64,000 bases of DNA from Apiosordaria backusii (lineage: Eukaryota > Ascomycota > Sordariomycetes > Sordariales > Lasiosphaeriaceae), in the NCBI GenBank assembly GCA_030549205.1, contig JAUKTV010000003.1:1860001-1924000 (forward strand), written 5' to 3'. Made by a program: the position numbers and the translations under genes. The notes below the pieces were generated by a model that made no database searches, was not told where the DNA came from, and saw only the letters and a program-made list of their open reading frames with translations. This document shows, piece after piece, positions 23,469 through 33,096 of the stretch. The stretch's first letter is position 1, and each line of letters begins with the position of its first letter.

Positions 23469-25241
23469 ATGGCAACACCATCAGGCGCAACCACACCTGC
23501 ATGGCCACCGCCACCTGCAAACTCAGCCATTCCCTCGATAGTTCCAGCACCTTATGCGGAGAATGACCAGCACGTCTGCTTCATCTGCCTTCAGAACGAG
23601 AATGATACACCGAACGCGACCTGGGTTCACCCATGTCCCTGTACTCTCGAAGCGCACCAAGACTGCATGTTACAATGGGTAGCTGAGATGGAAGTATCGA
23701 ACCGGAAGTCCAAGAACGGTCTCCAATGCCCGGCCTGCAAGGCCCCCATCATCGTCGAGGAACCTTATGATGCCATCGTCGCCTTGCGCAACCGTTTTAA
23801 CCGCAAATTCAGCAGAATATCTCCAGGGCTTCTTGTCCTCATAGTCAGCGAATGCAGCGTCGTGGGAGCCGCTAGCTACGGTTTTGCGGCAGTGACCATA
23901 TTTGCGGGACGGCGAGCTGCCATGTCGATGGTTGACAAAATTGGGGTAATACCTACGGTGATTACATGCTCCCTGATCGGGCCGGGGCTGGTGCTATCAA
24001 GGTGGCTGGCTTCATTAGGAAACCTTGTGTTGCTGCCAGTGAGCGCGCTGGTGAGTTTTGCTTAGACTACTCCCTCCGCTATCTATACTTGAACTAACAT
24101 ATCATTCTCTCTCCAGTACAGCACCTTCCTAGTAGGCCGTAACCAGCCTCTCGTATGGCCCCCCTCACCAGTATGGGCTATCGCATTAATGCCAAGCGTC
24201 CAATTCGCATACACATTCCTCTACTACGAGCTCTTCGGCAAGCTAGAGAAGCGCCTTAACCGGGCCCTCCGAGGTAGACCTATGGACGAAGAGCCACGAA
24301 ACGAGGCTGAACAACAACAGCCACCAACCGCCGCCGGCGCCGCCCCGGCTAACGGCCAGCAGCAACAACAGCAAGGTGGACAACAACAAGGCGGAGCCGG
24401 AGGCAACCAAAGAGAAGGAGAACACGGAGAGGAAGGCATGTGGGATCTGGTCGCTAACCTCGGCCGAGCCGTCGCCGGCCTCTTTGGCGACGATGACGAA
24501 GCCGAAGGCGATCTCGGAGACGAAGATAGGGCTAGAGTCGAAGACTTAGTCTTTGAGGTGGAGCTACATCTCGATGCCGGCGGCCATGACCATGATCATG
24601 ACCACGATCACCACCATCACGACCATGATAACGATCAAGAAGAGCTTCAACATATTCTTCATGAGCATTTATTGAATGATGTTGCTCTTGCTGCTCCCCC
24701 AGTAGCAGTGCCACCACCCGCCCAACCCGCTCAGCAACAACAACAACAACCTCAAAACCCCCCACCCCAACCAAACAATAACAATAACAACAACCGCCGT
24801 AACCGCAACCGGGACAACGAAGTCGCTCGTCCGCCCCCCGGCCCCAACGGAGAAGGCGAAACAAACTTCCTCTCTCTGTTTCTCAACTCTATCGTTTCCT
24901 CCCTCCTCATGCCGGTGATATCCTTTGGCATGGGGGAAGCGATTAGGGTTTTGGCCCCCAAATCATGGGTAACCCGCTCACTTTTTCAGAGAGATTCTTT
25001 TTGGTCGTCAATCTGGGGCGGTAGTGGTCGTAGGAGGATCAACCCCAGTGGCGGCACTGGAAACGGGACGTACGCCCCGAGTATTTTGCAGCATCAGTGG
25101 GGCAGGAGCTTGGTGGGCGGGTGTTTGTATGTGGTGCTGAGGGACGCGTGGAGCTTGTATGTCAAGTGGAGGAGGGTGCAGGTGAAGCAGAATAGGAGGG
25201 TGAAGAATGTTGAGAGGAGGCCGGCTGTGAGGGAGAACTAA
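23469..25241 (+). CDS. Membrane RING-CH (MARCH-type) E3 ubiquitin ligase (568 aa, 2 exons)
   Basis: Exons are 23469-24050 and 24117-25241; the 66-nt intron is GTGAGT..TCCAG in phase 0. The RING-CH finger at about residues 36-90 has the C4HC3 order: CFIC, then CPC, then H..C in EAHQDCMLQW, then CPAC in LQCPACK. At least four hydrophobic segments follow (around LLVLIVSECSVVG, GVIPTVITCSLIGPG, VWAIALMPSVQFAYTF, SIVSSLLMPVISFGMG and GGCLYVVLRDAW), so it is a multi-pass membrane ligase like MARCH5 or its fungal relatives. The organelle cannot be read from the sequence. Between the helices lies a Gln/Gly-rich region, an acidic patch and a striking His/Asp tract near residue 372 of the joined protein that could bind metal. 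The start at 23469 was preferred because conserved sequence begins soon after. Confidence 0.85.
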
Positions 25242-25610
25242 GGGGGGAGGGGGAGGGGAGATTGAAGGGGGGAAAGGAAGGGTAAATTATTGTAATGAGG
25301 TACAACTTTCGTTTGCAGGTATTATTTGGAAAGCTGGGCATGATGGGCTTGGGACAAGGAAAGTTCATGGCTCTGGGATAGCTGGGTTAGGTTGGGTTCA
25401 TAGGTAGCGTCCCGTTAGCGCCAGCAAGCATTCATCACTTGTTTTTTTTAGGCCTCATTCTTCAGAATATGAGAGGGAGACAGCGTGTTGTTTACTTCCA
25501 AAATATCATGGAAAAGGACACCAGAATAAATAAACTGCTCAATTAGCGATGCTAGGAGTCGACCCCATCTCCATATCCCACCCCTTGAATGGTTACCCCT
25601 ATCCAGGTGT
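25242..25610. other. Short intergenic region between convergent genes
   Basis: 3' ends of the RING-CH gene (+) and galactokinase (-). A purine-rich GGGGGAGGGGGAGGGG stretch directly follows the RING-CH stop. Nothing else is seen. Confidence 0.5.
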
Positions 25611-27289
25611 CTAATGCCCAGCCATCCTCAACCCGTCGCTAATTCTATCATCCACCACCACCGGTCCCCTATCCTCAACAAGATAAACCGCGCTCCCACT
25701 CCCGGGTTTGCTCACCACCACCGCAGCCTCCTTCTGCTCCTCTGTCAGCTCCAACTTGCTGTAGTAATCCCTCTCCCACGCCTCCTTGACAGCCTTCACC
25801 TTGTCAGCAGGAACCAAATGCACCGAACAGCCTCCCCATCCCGCTCCCGTCAGTCTACTTCCATAACTCCCCGCCTTTCTCGCAATGGAGCACAGCTCAT
25901 CAATCTCTTTACAGCTGCACTCGTACACATCCCGACACGAATCCTGCGTTTGGTTGAGCAAGTCCCCTAATTGGGCGTTATACTCTGTCGTATCGTCCGT
26001 GTTGGCAGGCTGCTGCTCGAGCAAAGCCATAAACTTCAACACCCTCAACGCCTCGCTAAATACGTGAAGGGCCCGCTGTCGAAGCTTGAACCTTTCGGCA
26101 CGAACCGGAAAGCGGGAGGTGAATTGCTTGTTGAGCTCATCAACATCAATACCGAGAACAGCAGCAATCTCCTCGCGGGAGTAACCTTCCTTCTTGTCGA
26201 GCGTCTTCTCTGTCAGGGAAACCAACTCTTCGAGTTGATCTTGGACTGATTTAGAGGACGTCGCGCCAGAGGAGTGTTCCTGCAGAGCAAAATACGTTTC
26301 GTGAAAGCCGTGGAGACTAACTGACAGCGGGCTGGCGTCCGAGGGGAGTTGGGTGCCAGGGGGGTTGAGCACCGCGTTGAGGTAAGCAGCGGCGAGACTG
26401 CATTCTACCACGCGAAGGTTGTAGTGAATAGGACCAGTGACGAATTTGTCGGCTGTGACGAAGGATTGGGCGATTAAAAAGGTGAGCTCGGGGTTGGTTT
26501 TCGGGAAGGAGACCGGGCGGGCTTTGAGGGAGGGGGTAAAGGAGACGAAGAGGGCTGATCCACGCTCGGAGAAGACGGAGGCGGCTTGATCCATTCTGTC
26601 CTAGTATTAGCAGAGAATCTTATTTTCGTGGTTTTGAAGGGGATGTCTTACCCTCCCGAGTTGACACCAACAGCCCGCTCGCTCACAATAGCCAGCTCTG
26701 TCAACTCAGTCTTGTCCACCGTCTTCTCACCATTGGCCACCATCACGGCCAGAGCACTCGAGCTCACAAACGCAGCGCTTGAGCTCAAACCACCACCCGC
26801 TGGGACTGTCCCATCCATCAAGATTTGCATGCTCTTAGGCTTGAAACCATCACCATGCTTCTTGCGCAGCAGCTCAAGAGCTCCCCGGAGGCCAGACTTG
26901 AAGTAGTTGGTCCACTCGTGAACGGTAGCATCGATATCCACGGCATCATAGGGGATGTCAAACTCGTGAGCGGGGAATTTGGCGTCTTGGACATTGGCAA
27001 TCTTGATCTTGTAATGGCCTTCTTTGACGTTGGTGGAAGCAATATTGGTTGATACGGCGAGTAGGGCGTCGGCGGTGATGGCCATGGGGAGGACTGGGTA
27101 GAGTGAGTAGTCAATGTGCTCGCCGATGATGTTCACTCGGCCGGGTGATCTGGCGACGAACTCGGCTGGCTGGCCGTAGATGGTCTGGAAGCGAGTAAGG
27201 AGGGTGTTCCATCTTTTCGCCTGGGCGCCGAGGGCATCTATGGTATAGATGTCGCTCAGGGAGCTGGCGACGGGGACAGAGCCGGTCAT
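25611..27289 (-). CDS. GAL1: Galactokinase (540 aa, 2 exons)
   Basis: Exons are 27289-26652 and 26595-25611. The 56-nt intron 26596-26651 starts GTAAGA and ends ACAG; a closer AG (CTAG) is available but breaks the frame. The enzyme phosphorylates galactose with ATP to galactose-1-phosphate, the first step of the Leloir pathway in the cytosol. GHMP kinase motifs are intact: the galactose signature SPGRVNIIGEHIDYS, ATP-binding GGGLSSSAAFVSS, SGGMDQAASV formed exactly across the splice junction, and the C-terminal LTGAGWGGCSVHLVP. The start MTGSVPVASSLSDIY was preferred over an ATG 14 codons upstream because it matches the family N-terminus. Confidence 0.96.
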
Positions 27290-28834
27290 GTTGTTGATAG
27301 CCTCCGGTTCAGAGTAGCTATATTGTCTCAAAGGTGAGTCCTGGTCAACCAGGAAAGCTGATGTTATGAACCGGAGGTGTTGTGATACTCTTTGATGAGA
27401 ATGGATGTGGTTGTGATAAGGGGAAGTTGCCCCGCGTTCACTTTACAAGATGAGTGGAATGCCCCGCATTACGGTCATGAGGCCGTATAATTTGGGAGCA
27501 GGAGGAGGTACGATGGCGGGAAGGTGCACGCTTGTTCAACGCTGTCATTGACCAATGGGTGCTGTCACTGAGGTGTTTGTGCAGGCAAATTAGGCAAGTG
27601 CTTCCACACTTTTGCCTGTCGTTGGGTGTCGTCATGCCCCCCAGGAAAGTCTGTCTCCCCACATGAGCTGCTTCTCGCCGAGTATTTCACCGTAGCGGAG
27701 CTCATGCAGCTACCTATACCAGGGCACTCTCATATCTCCTTCGGTCCATCAGGAATTTCAGAAATCTTGTCTCTCTGGATGCTGTAACTTGTTCGTCTGG
27801 AATGAGTCTAACCATCAAACCCTAACTTCCAGAAGCTTGATCCTTGAATACCCCAAAATTGGAGAACCAGCGGGGTTTACCCTCCGGACTCCGGACCACG
27901 GGGCCGATCCCGGCGGCTCCACAATCGCAAACCCCGGCTCCGCTAGCCCCGGACTTGGGGAGGAGTTCATGGTGTAAGTGGCACCTTGGTTTACTGGGGA
28001 GCAAAATTTCCATTTTTTCTTTTCCGGCATCAGTTTTTTTTAAGATTGATCAACAAGACAATAACACCATTTATATCATCTCTACGGTGAGAAGGAGGCA
28101 CCAGTTGCAACCGGTTGTATTGAGAGTTTCCTCGTATTCTTCTTCCCTTAGTCAATTGCCAGATCATGATCTTGGACAAGGCGGAGTACACAAGGGACAG
28201 TTCTATGGCCGGATGCCAGAGGTGCCAGCATTTCACCGCAGAAACATTGTTTTTTTCCATTTCTGTTTCTATCTCAGATGAACCAAACCAACCGTGACAC
28301 CATTGACAACATACTCGTACATCGACAACGATTTGTTTTTTTGTGGTTTCTACCCACCAAATCCAATGTCAAATCACCAGCCAAACCACCATACCCCTTG
28401 CAAAGCTTGTTGCCTTGAAATCAGAGCGAAGCAAGATGTGTTGTTACAAAGGTTTCCTGATTCCCACATTCCACATTGCAGAACGATGAATGCTAGCAAA
28501 ACAACTCAACACAAGTGCGTATGTACGTACAATTCAACGGCAATCCCACAAACCAAACCAACTTCACCTCAACAGCGAAAAGTTCCCACCAGATTTCGGA
28601 TATCTATCGTTTTCAAAGTTTCGGGCCCATGTCTGTGAAGAACCCAACGCAACTCAAACGCCACAGAACAAACAGCAGGTTTGTGGATGGAAATTTCCGT
28701 CATCAGCACATGATTTGTTGCCTGTCTGCCCCCTCCCCGTCCCCGTGACCAACACCTGCTCGTTGCTTTGTCGGTGTGGATGGTTACTTTTCCTCCGACT
28801 CAGGCTTGGGATATTGCTTCCGAGACAATCACTG
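27290..28834. other. Galactokinase promoter and non-coding spacer
   Basis: No supported gene. It contains a GC-rich block at about 27868-27965 with repeated CCGGA/CGG triplets within AT-richer flanks. The remainder is simple CAA/CCA-rich sequence and the 3' region of the metallothionein gene. Confidence 0.5.
27868..27965. repeat. GC-rich block with repeated CTCCGGA / CCCCGG units
   Basis: A ~100-base block differs sharply in composition from its flanks. It contains a direct repeat CTCCGGA-CTCCGGA, several CGG/CCG triplets and CCCCGG words. It could be a cluster of zinc-cluster-factor sites or a remnant of a dispersed repeat; the sequence alone does not decide. Confidence 0.4.
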
Positions 28835-28978
28835 TTAGCCTTGCCGTCCAAGTTGGCAGGGGTGACACTGTAGGTGAGGGAGAATGGGAAGAAGGGTACA
28901 TACAGGGCAATTCGTGCAGGTGCACTCTCCCTTGGGGCAGATACACGTCCCCGTAGTCGAGCATCCGCAGTCACTCAT
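28835..28978 (-). CDS. Metallothionein-like Cys-rich protein
   Basis: The ATG at 28978 opens MSDCGCSTTGTCICPKGECT, then CTNC: seven Cys in the first 24 residues, arranged as CxC, CxC, CxC and CxxC, as in short fungal copper metallothioneins. The role is binding Cu(I) or other thiophilic metals in the cytosol. Read straight through, the ORF has 47 codons and ends CHPCQLGRQG. A near-perfect splice donor GTATGT lies right after the last core codon (TNCP), and several downstream AG sites would give a shorter protein of 25-35 residues, so the C-terminus is uncertain. The 5' leader is A-rich (GAAAAAAAGAAAAAAG) as in strongly expressed fungal genes, and a TATATA box lies upstream. Family confidence is good; exact gene structure is not. 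Confidence 0.72.
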   Translation of the reverse strand: MSDCGCSTTGTCICPKGECTCTNCPVCTLLPILPHLQCHPCQLGRQG

Positions 28979-29897
28979 TGTTGCTTGGTTGCTGGTGACT
29001 TTTTTCTTTTTTTCTCGATCTAACCTCTCGAAAGTGTTGTGCTTCAAATCGAAGACAAGAATGTTTGTTTTTTTGGTCGATTTTATCTCAATTGTCAAGA
29101 TGAAAAAATCACCAAACTGCAGAGAAAAAAAGAAAAGAAACACTCATTATTAGACCTCGCCCCAAAATGGGATTTCTCGGACGGGGCTATATACCCCCCA
29201 ATTCATTCTCCATCAACCCGTCAAAGCGAACACAACACCCGACACTTATTCAAGCCCACAGAGCCCGTCTGTGGTACGCAAGTCGGCGGTGTTGAGCGAT
29301 CTCAATCTAGCGGACTAATCGGGGATTCAAGAGTGGCGACATGACGTCGGGAGTCCGTCACAACAAAGAACGTGCAAAATAGGGGTCCAAACCGCATCGG
29401 ACGGGATATCCGAAGGTGGGTGCCGGTGGACAAGCTTGGGCGTGTTGGGAGGGAGGGGACTGAGTCGTGTCGATGGGGCTAATGAATCGGATGGGATTTC
29501 GGAGAATGGGTTAGTCGGAAGGTGTCTCCGGTTGGTTGACAGGTGTGAAGTGGTGAACCCGAAGGTGGGTTGTTGGATGATCTGGGTTGTTGGTTGTCCG
29601 GTTTGAGAAAAATGTCAACATTGAAGGACTGTCTGTGCTGAAGAAAATACATGACACCGCCCCTGAGCCCCCGAATTTCACAGAAATTTAGGTAAATCTA
29701 GGGATGAAGCTTGGGGGATGGTCTACCCTAGTGATAGTGATTTAGATGTGATTTTCTCAAGAGCGTCCTTGGTTGTATGAATTTGGGATGAAGTTTCAGC
29801 AGAAAGTCTTGCCTCGTAAGTCTATTTCTATCAGGTATCATGGGCAACCACCAAGTGGCAGATACGACCACCAACAGGTGCTCGCTCGCGTCATCAT
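28979..29897. other. Metallothionein promoter region with repeated motifs
   Basis: Non-coding. It contains the TATA-like box at 29188-29193 and repeated words TCGGAYGGGATWTC (29397-29410, 29487-29500) and CCGAAGGTGGGT (about 29410-29421, 29559-29570). Confidence 0.5.
29188..29193 (-). promoter_or_regulatory. TATATA box upstream of the metallothionein gene
   Basis: On the minus strand GGTATATAGCCCC lies about 210 bases upstream of the ATG. An A-rich leader between the two fits a strong inducible promoter. The function is inferred from position only. Confidence 0.35.
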
Positions 29898-31967
29898 CTA
29901 TATATTCGGCCCTGCACCTCCTGTCACATCCTCTCCATCATCATCAAGAATATCAGTCAGAGGATAGCTCCACCAATTATCCCACCACCGCGCATTTCCA
30001 CCCTCGCGCGCTGGCCAGATTGCATTCCAAAGCTTGAGAGTATTCTCATCTACATCCTTCAGCGCCGCCACTGCGCATTCCCTCATGAAATCATTGATGT
30101 TAATCTCGCGCACCCGCAGCTCAGCAGACTCTGTGTCAACTCTTGTGCAGAGCCAGCTTCTTCCGCCAACAACGTTTGCAATGGCCTCCCAATCACCGTC
30201 GACAGACGGCTGGAAGGGCTCGCGGCGTAACGGCAGCGTTTGGATTTTCAGACGTTCCAAGGGACATCTCGTTGCCGATATCCTTTGAAATATGGCTCGC
30301 GCCAAGGTTTCATCTACAGCAACGTCGACGAGAGCCCTCCGGAAGTCTTGGAGTTGGTCCTGTTTCGGACTCATCAAGGCGGGGATTGGGTATAGGTAGG
30401 GAGGACGGCTGCATAATTGTAGCACGACTCGCCTCAGCCGCGGTGACTGCCCGACAGACCGGTACATTGCGGCTTCTCTCAGTCTTTCCGGGCCTCCATA
30501 CATGTACCGCCGTATTCGCAGACGGACGTCTTCCAGATTCGGACAGCACTGAACCAGCTGTCGGACATAATAATCAGAAAGGGGTTTGTTCTCATCAGGG
30601 TATATTTGAAGCTTGCGAAGCGTCGGACGCGGGCCATTAAGTATCCCAGCAATGGTGGTTTCGTCGATTGTGCCGCTAAGCTTGAGGGTCTCGAGGCGAG
30701 GCAGAGCAGAAAGTAGCGAACCAAGTGTGTTGGAAGAGCCCCCATAATAAACTACTAGGTCTCGAAGGGAACAAAGCTCATTGTTTGCCGCCATTGAAAC
30801 CAAATCCTCGACGTCGGCGGAGGTGCATGGGGATATCTCGAGGTGACGCAGGTGTGTGAGTGATCGGAGACGTCTCCACATTCCAAAATGCTCGAGTCCG
30901 GTGTCAAAGCCTTCAAGGCGAAATACCAATGACTCCAACGGGTGTTTTTCAAGTTGCTCTGGAACTCTTTTGTCCATAGATTTATTGGGGCTGTCCTGAC
31001 GAAAGAAGCCCTCCCAAGCAGGTCTGGGTAGACGAATTGCGTTCTGCAGTGCAAGGGAATTGCCTGGATGGCTGTGATGAAGTCGTACTTCTCTCAATGA
31101 CGAGGAGTTTTCCACCAACCACTCGACGGCCTCTCTGTTGTAGCTTGTCTCTCCGCGTGAGCTATCGGGCTCGTACTTCACGTTGATGCTGTAGAGACAA
31201 GGAGAAGTGACCAAGGAAAATTCATCGAGATCGATGTCATGTACTTTATCTCTGTCCTGATAAAGACTCCGAAGACTGAAGGTATGCATATGCAGGCGAC
31301 TCTTGGGGTGGTGTTGGTGCAGTGCCGTGAGGACGCAGGGTGGTATTTGGTGAGTGCAAGCATATACAAAGTCCCTCAGAGCAGGTAGCTGGCCCAAGAA
31401 GTCGGCGAAGGGTTGCCATGCCTCGTTTTGTTCTTGTTTGCGCTGTGCTGTATATCTGGGCAAGTCGGGCGCAAAGTAGGTCAGATCGGCGATGTCTTCA
31501 GTTTCGCTGTCCCCGTCGTCGTCCTGAGGCACCTCGTTCCAGCCTCCATTTGCTAGGAATCTTCCGTCAACAGCGTTGGGACCAATATGATCGTTGCCAC
31601 ACAGCAGGAAACCCTTCAGGGTAACCCTACGCACATGGGCAAAGCGGTTGTCGACGGCAAGTACTCTTTTCAATTGATCCAAATCACGACAAAGCTTCTC
31701 CTTGTCGCGTATCGTGAGCCTCAAGCGGGCGAAACGCTGTGGTGCGGCTGCCTGACAGCAGAACTTGCTCGCCAAAGAAAAAGCAAAGATACTGCGTCGG
31801 TCGTCAACGAAGTCGAGGAGGTACTGCGCAATATGTAAAGGCAGTCTTTCCAGGGGTCCTGGTTGTTGAGAGGGACTCTGGGAGTGCATGGCCGATACTG
31901 GGGACGAGATCGATGCCTCGTTGGGTGCAGAGAAAACTCGACTCGGGCTATCGAGATGTGACAGCAT
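29898..31967 (-). CDS. F-box / LRR-like protein (689 aa)
   Basis: A single exon. After a Ser/Pro-rich head, an F-box-like motif lies at about residues 36-75 (LERLPLHIAQYLLDFVDD followed by LASKFCCQAAAPQRF), the usual Skp1-binding segment of SCF ubiquitin ligases. The remainder contains degenerate leucine-rich repeats (LTHLRHLEISPCTSADVEDL, LLSALPRLETLKLSGTIDE, LVQCCPNLEDVRLRIRRY), which in this class usually recognise substrates. No membrane segment or signal peptide. It sits beside a chitinase relic and an NLR-like gene in what appears to be an accessory segment. The substrate is unknown; F-box assignment is moderately sure. Confidence 0.75.
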   Translation of the reverse strand: MLSHLDSPSRVFSAPNEASISSPVSAMHSQSPSQQPGPLERLPLHIAQYLLDFVDDRRSIFAFSLASKFCCQAAAPQRFARLRLTIRDKEKLCRDLDQLKRVLAVDNRFAHVRRVTLKGFLLCGNDHIGPNAVDGRFLANGGWNEVPQDDDGDSETEDIADLTYFAPDLPRYTAQRKQEQNEAWQPFADFLGQLPALRDFVYACTHQIPPCVLTALHQHHPKSRLHMHTFSLRSLYQDRDKVHDIDLDEFSLVTSPCLYSINVKYEPDSSRGETSYNREAVEWLVENSSSLREVRLHHSHPGNSLALQNAIRLPRPAWEGFFRQDSPNKSMDKRVPEQLEKHPLESLVFRLEGFDTGLEHFGMWRRLRSLTHLRHLEISPCTSADVEDLVSMAANNELCSLRDLVVYYGGSSNTLGSLLSALPRLETLKLSGTIDETTIAGILNGPRPTLRKLQIYPDENKPLSDYYVRQLVQCCPNLEDVRLRIRRYMYGGPERLREAAMYRSVGQSPRLRRVVLQLCSRPPYLYPIPALMSPKQDQLQDFRRALVDVAVDETLARAIFQRISATRCPLERLKIQTLPLRREPFQPSVDGDWEAIANVVGGRSWLCTRVDTESAELRVREININDFMRECAVAALKDVDENTLKLWNAIWPAREGGNARWWDNWWSYPLTDILDDDGEDVTGGAGPNI

Positions 31968-32519
31968 GAACAGCTCGCCACTTGCACGCGATACGCGTAA
32001 TTACATCGTCTTTACGAAAATACCCCTCGGCCTTCACCACCCTACTGTCCGAATAAACTCTTTTTTATACGCGTCCTGATAACAATGCTGTCCAGTCGGT
32101 TGATAGATCCGCCTCTTCACTTTTCGGTTGAAGTGATGCTTCATCAATACCTGTTCCCCAGAAGTTCAATGGCACAGCAACACTGGGCAACTGCACGTAA
32201 CCGCCAACGACCATCAACGCGGCCAAATCCGAAAGCAAACTGCCGGCCTACCAGTATCGGCTGACTAAACCCTATCTTTCTGAGACCGACCTATTTGTCT
32301 TCCAGATTGTTGGGATACTATAGTCGGTCAAGATGGCCTCCCTCACGCTAGGATGATGGAAATTTGAGGTAAGAACTTCTTGAGGACCCCGAGGGTGTCC
32401 AAGTGATATGAACATTTTGCTATGTGATGATATCGGCTGACATTGTTTTGCATTAGGTACCCCGGAACTAGAAACAGGGCTGGCAGCTGTGAGCTAGCGA
32501 GTGACCCTTCTCCAGCTGT
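31968..32519. other. Spacer between the F-box gene and the chitinase relic
   Basis: Promoter side of the F-box gene. No supported gene. Some sequence just left of 32520 may be further decayed chitinase sequence, but I cannot align it by eye. Confidence 0.4.
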
Positions 32520-32870
32520 CCAACAGGCAATTGCCTCCGCCAGCACACCAACAAGACCGAAACCGTTCAACTTCCTCGTTACGGTAACTAAAGCCGGCGT
32601 CCCCTTCTTTAAGATCACAATAGGTGTGGCACTTTACGGCAGGTCATTCCAGATGACCACCCCGGCTGCTGGGGATCAGACTGCTTCTTCACCGGCCCTG
32701 CCTCTGGCGCCGCCCCGGGCAGGTGTACCGGTGAGGCAGGTTACATCTCCAACTGGGAAATCACTGGCAGAGAAATCATTGCAAATGACCCCAGTGTGTT
32801 GGATGATCATGGGACAATTTCAGAGAACGGGACGGCTCCTGGGGGGAATGGAACGTTTTGGGAGAGGGAT
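32520..32870 (+). pseudogene. Relic of a GH18 chitinase (killer-toxin-like subgroup)
   Basis: One frame gives VTKAGVP, KITIGVALYGRSFQMTTP, the typical beta-strand and motif of subgroup-C fungal chitinases. At about 32660 the similarity jumps to another frame, GCWGSDCFFTGPASGA then CTGEAGYISNWEI, the expected continuation of the same family. A third frame carries NKTET just upstream, another family segment. Thus at least two frame changes occur within 300 bases, and the N-terminal catalytic part is absent. The second break lies in a run of four C. Downstream the similarity fades by about 32850. It is best read as a decaying fragment, not a gene with introns, because no GT..AG pairs explain the shifts. 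Confidence 0.7.
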
Positions 32871-33096
32871 GGGGGTGAGAGGAGGGGGATTAAACTTGAT
32901 TTTAAGATGAGAGCGGAGCAGAGGTCGAGTTTTGAAGGATGCCGTGGTGCTGGGATGAGGTGGAGGGATTTGAAGGGAAGGTACGTGTTCAGGGGGTTAG
33001 GGGGCTGCAGATTGGAATCCGACTTTTCATCTCCTTGGTTGGGAGGCATTGGGGTGAGTGAGCTACCAATATTACAAACACGATCCCAACTTGTAT

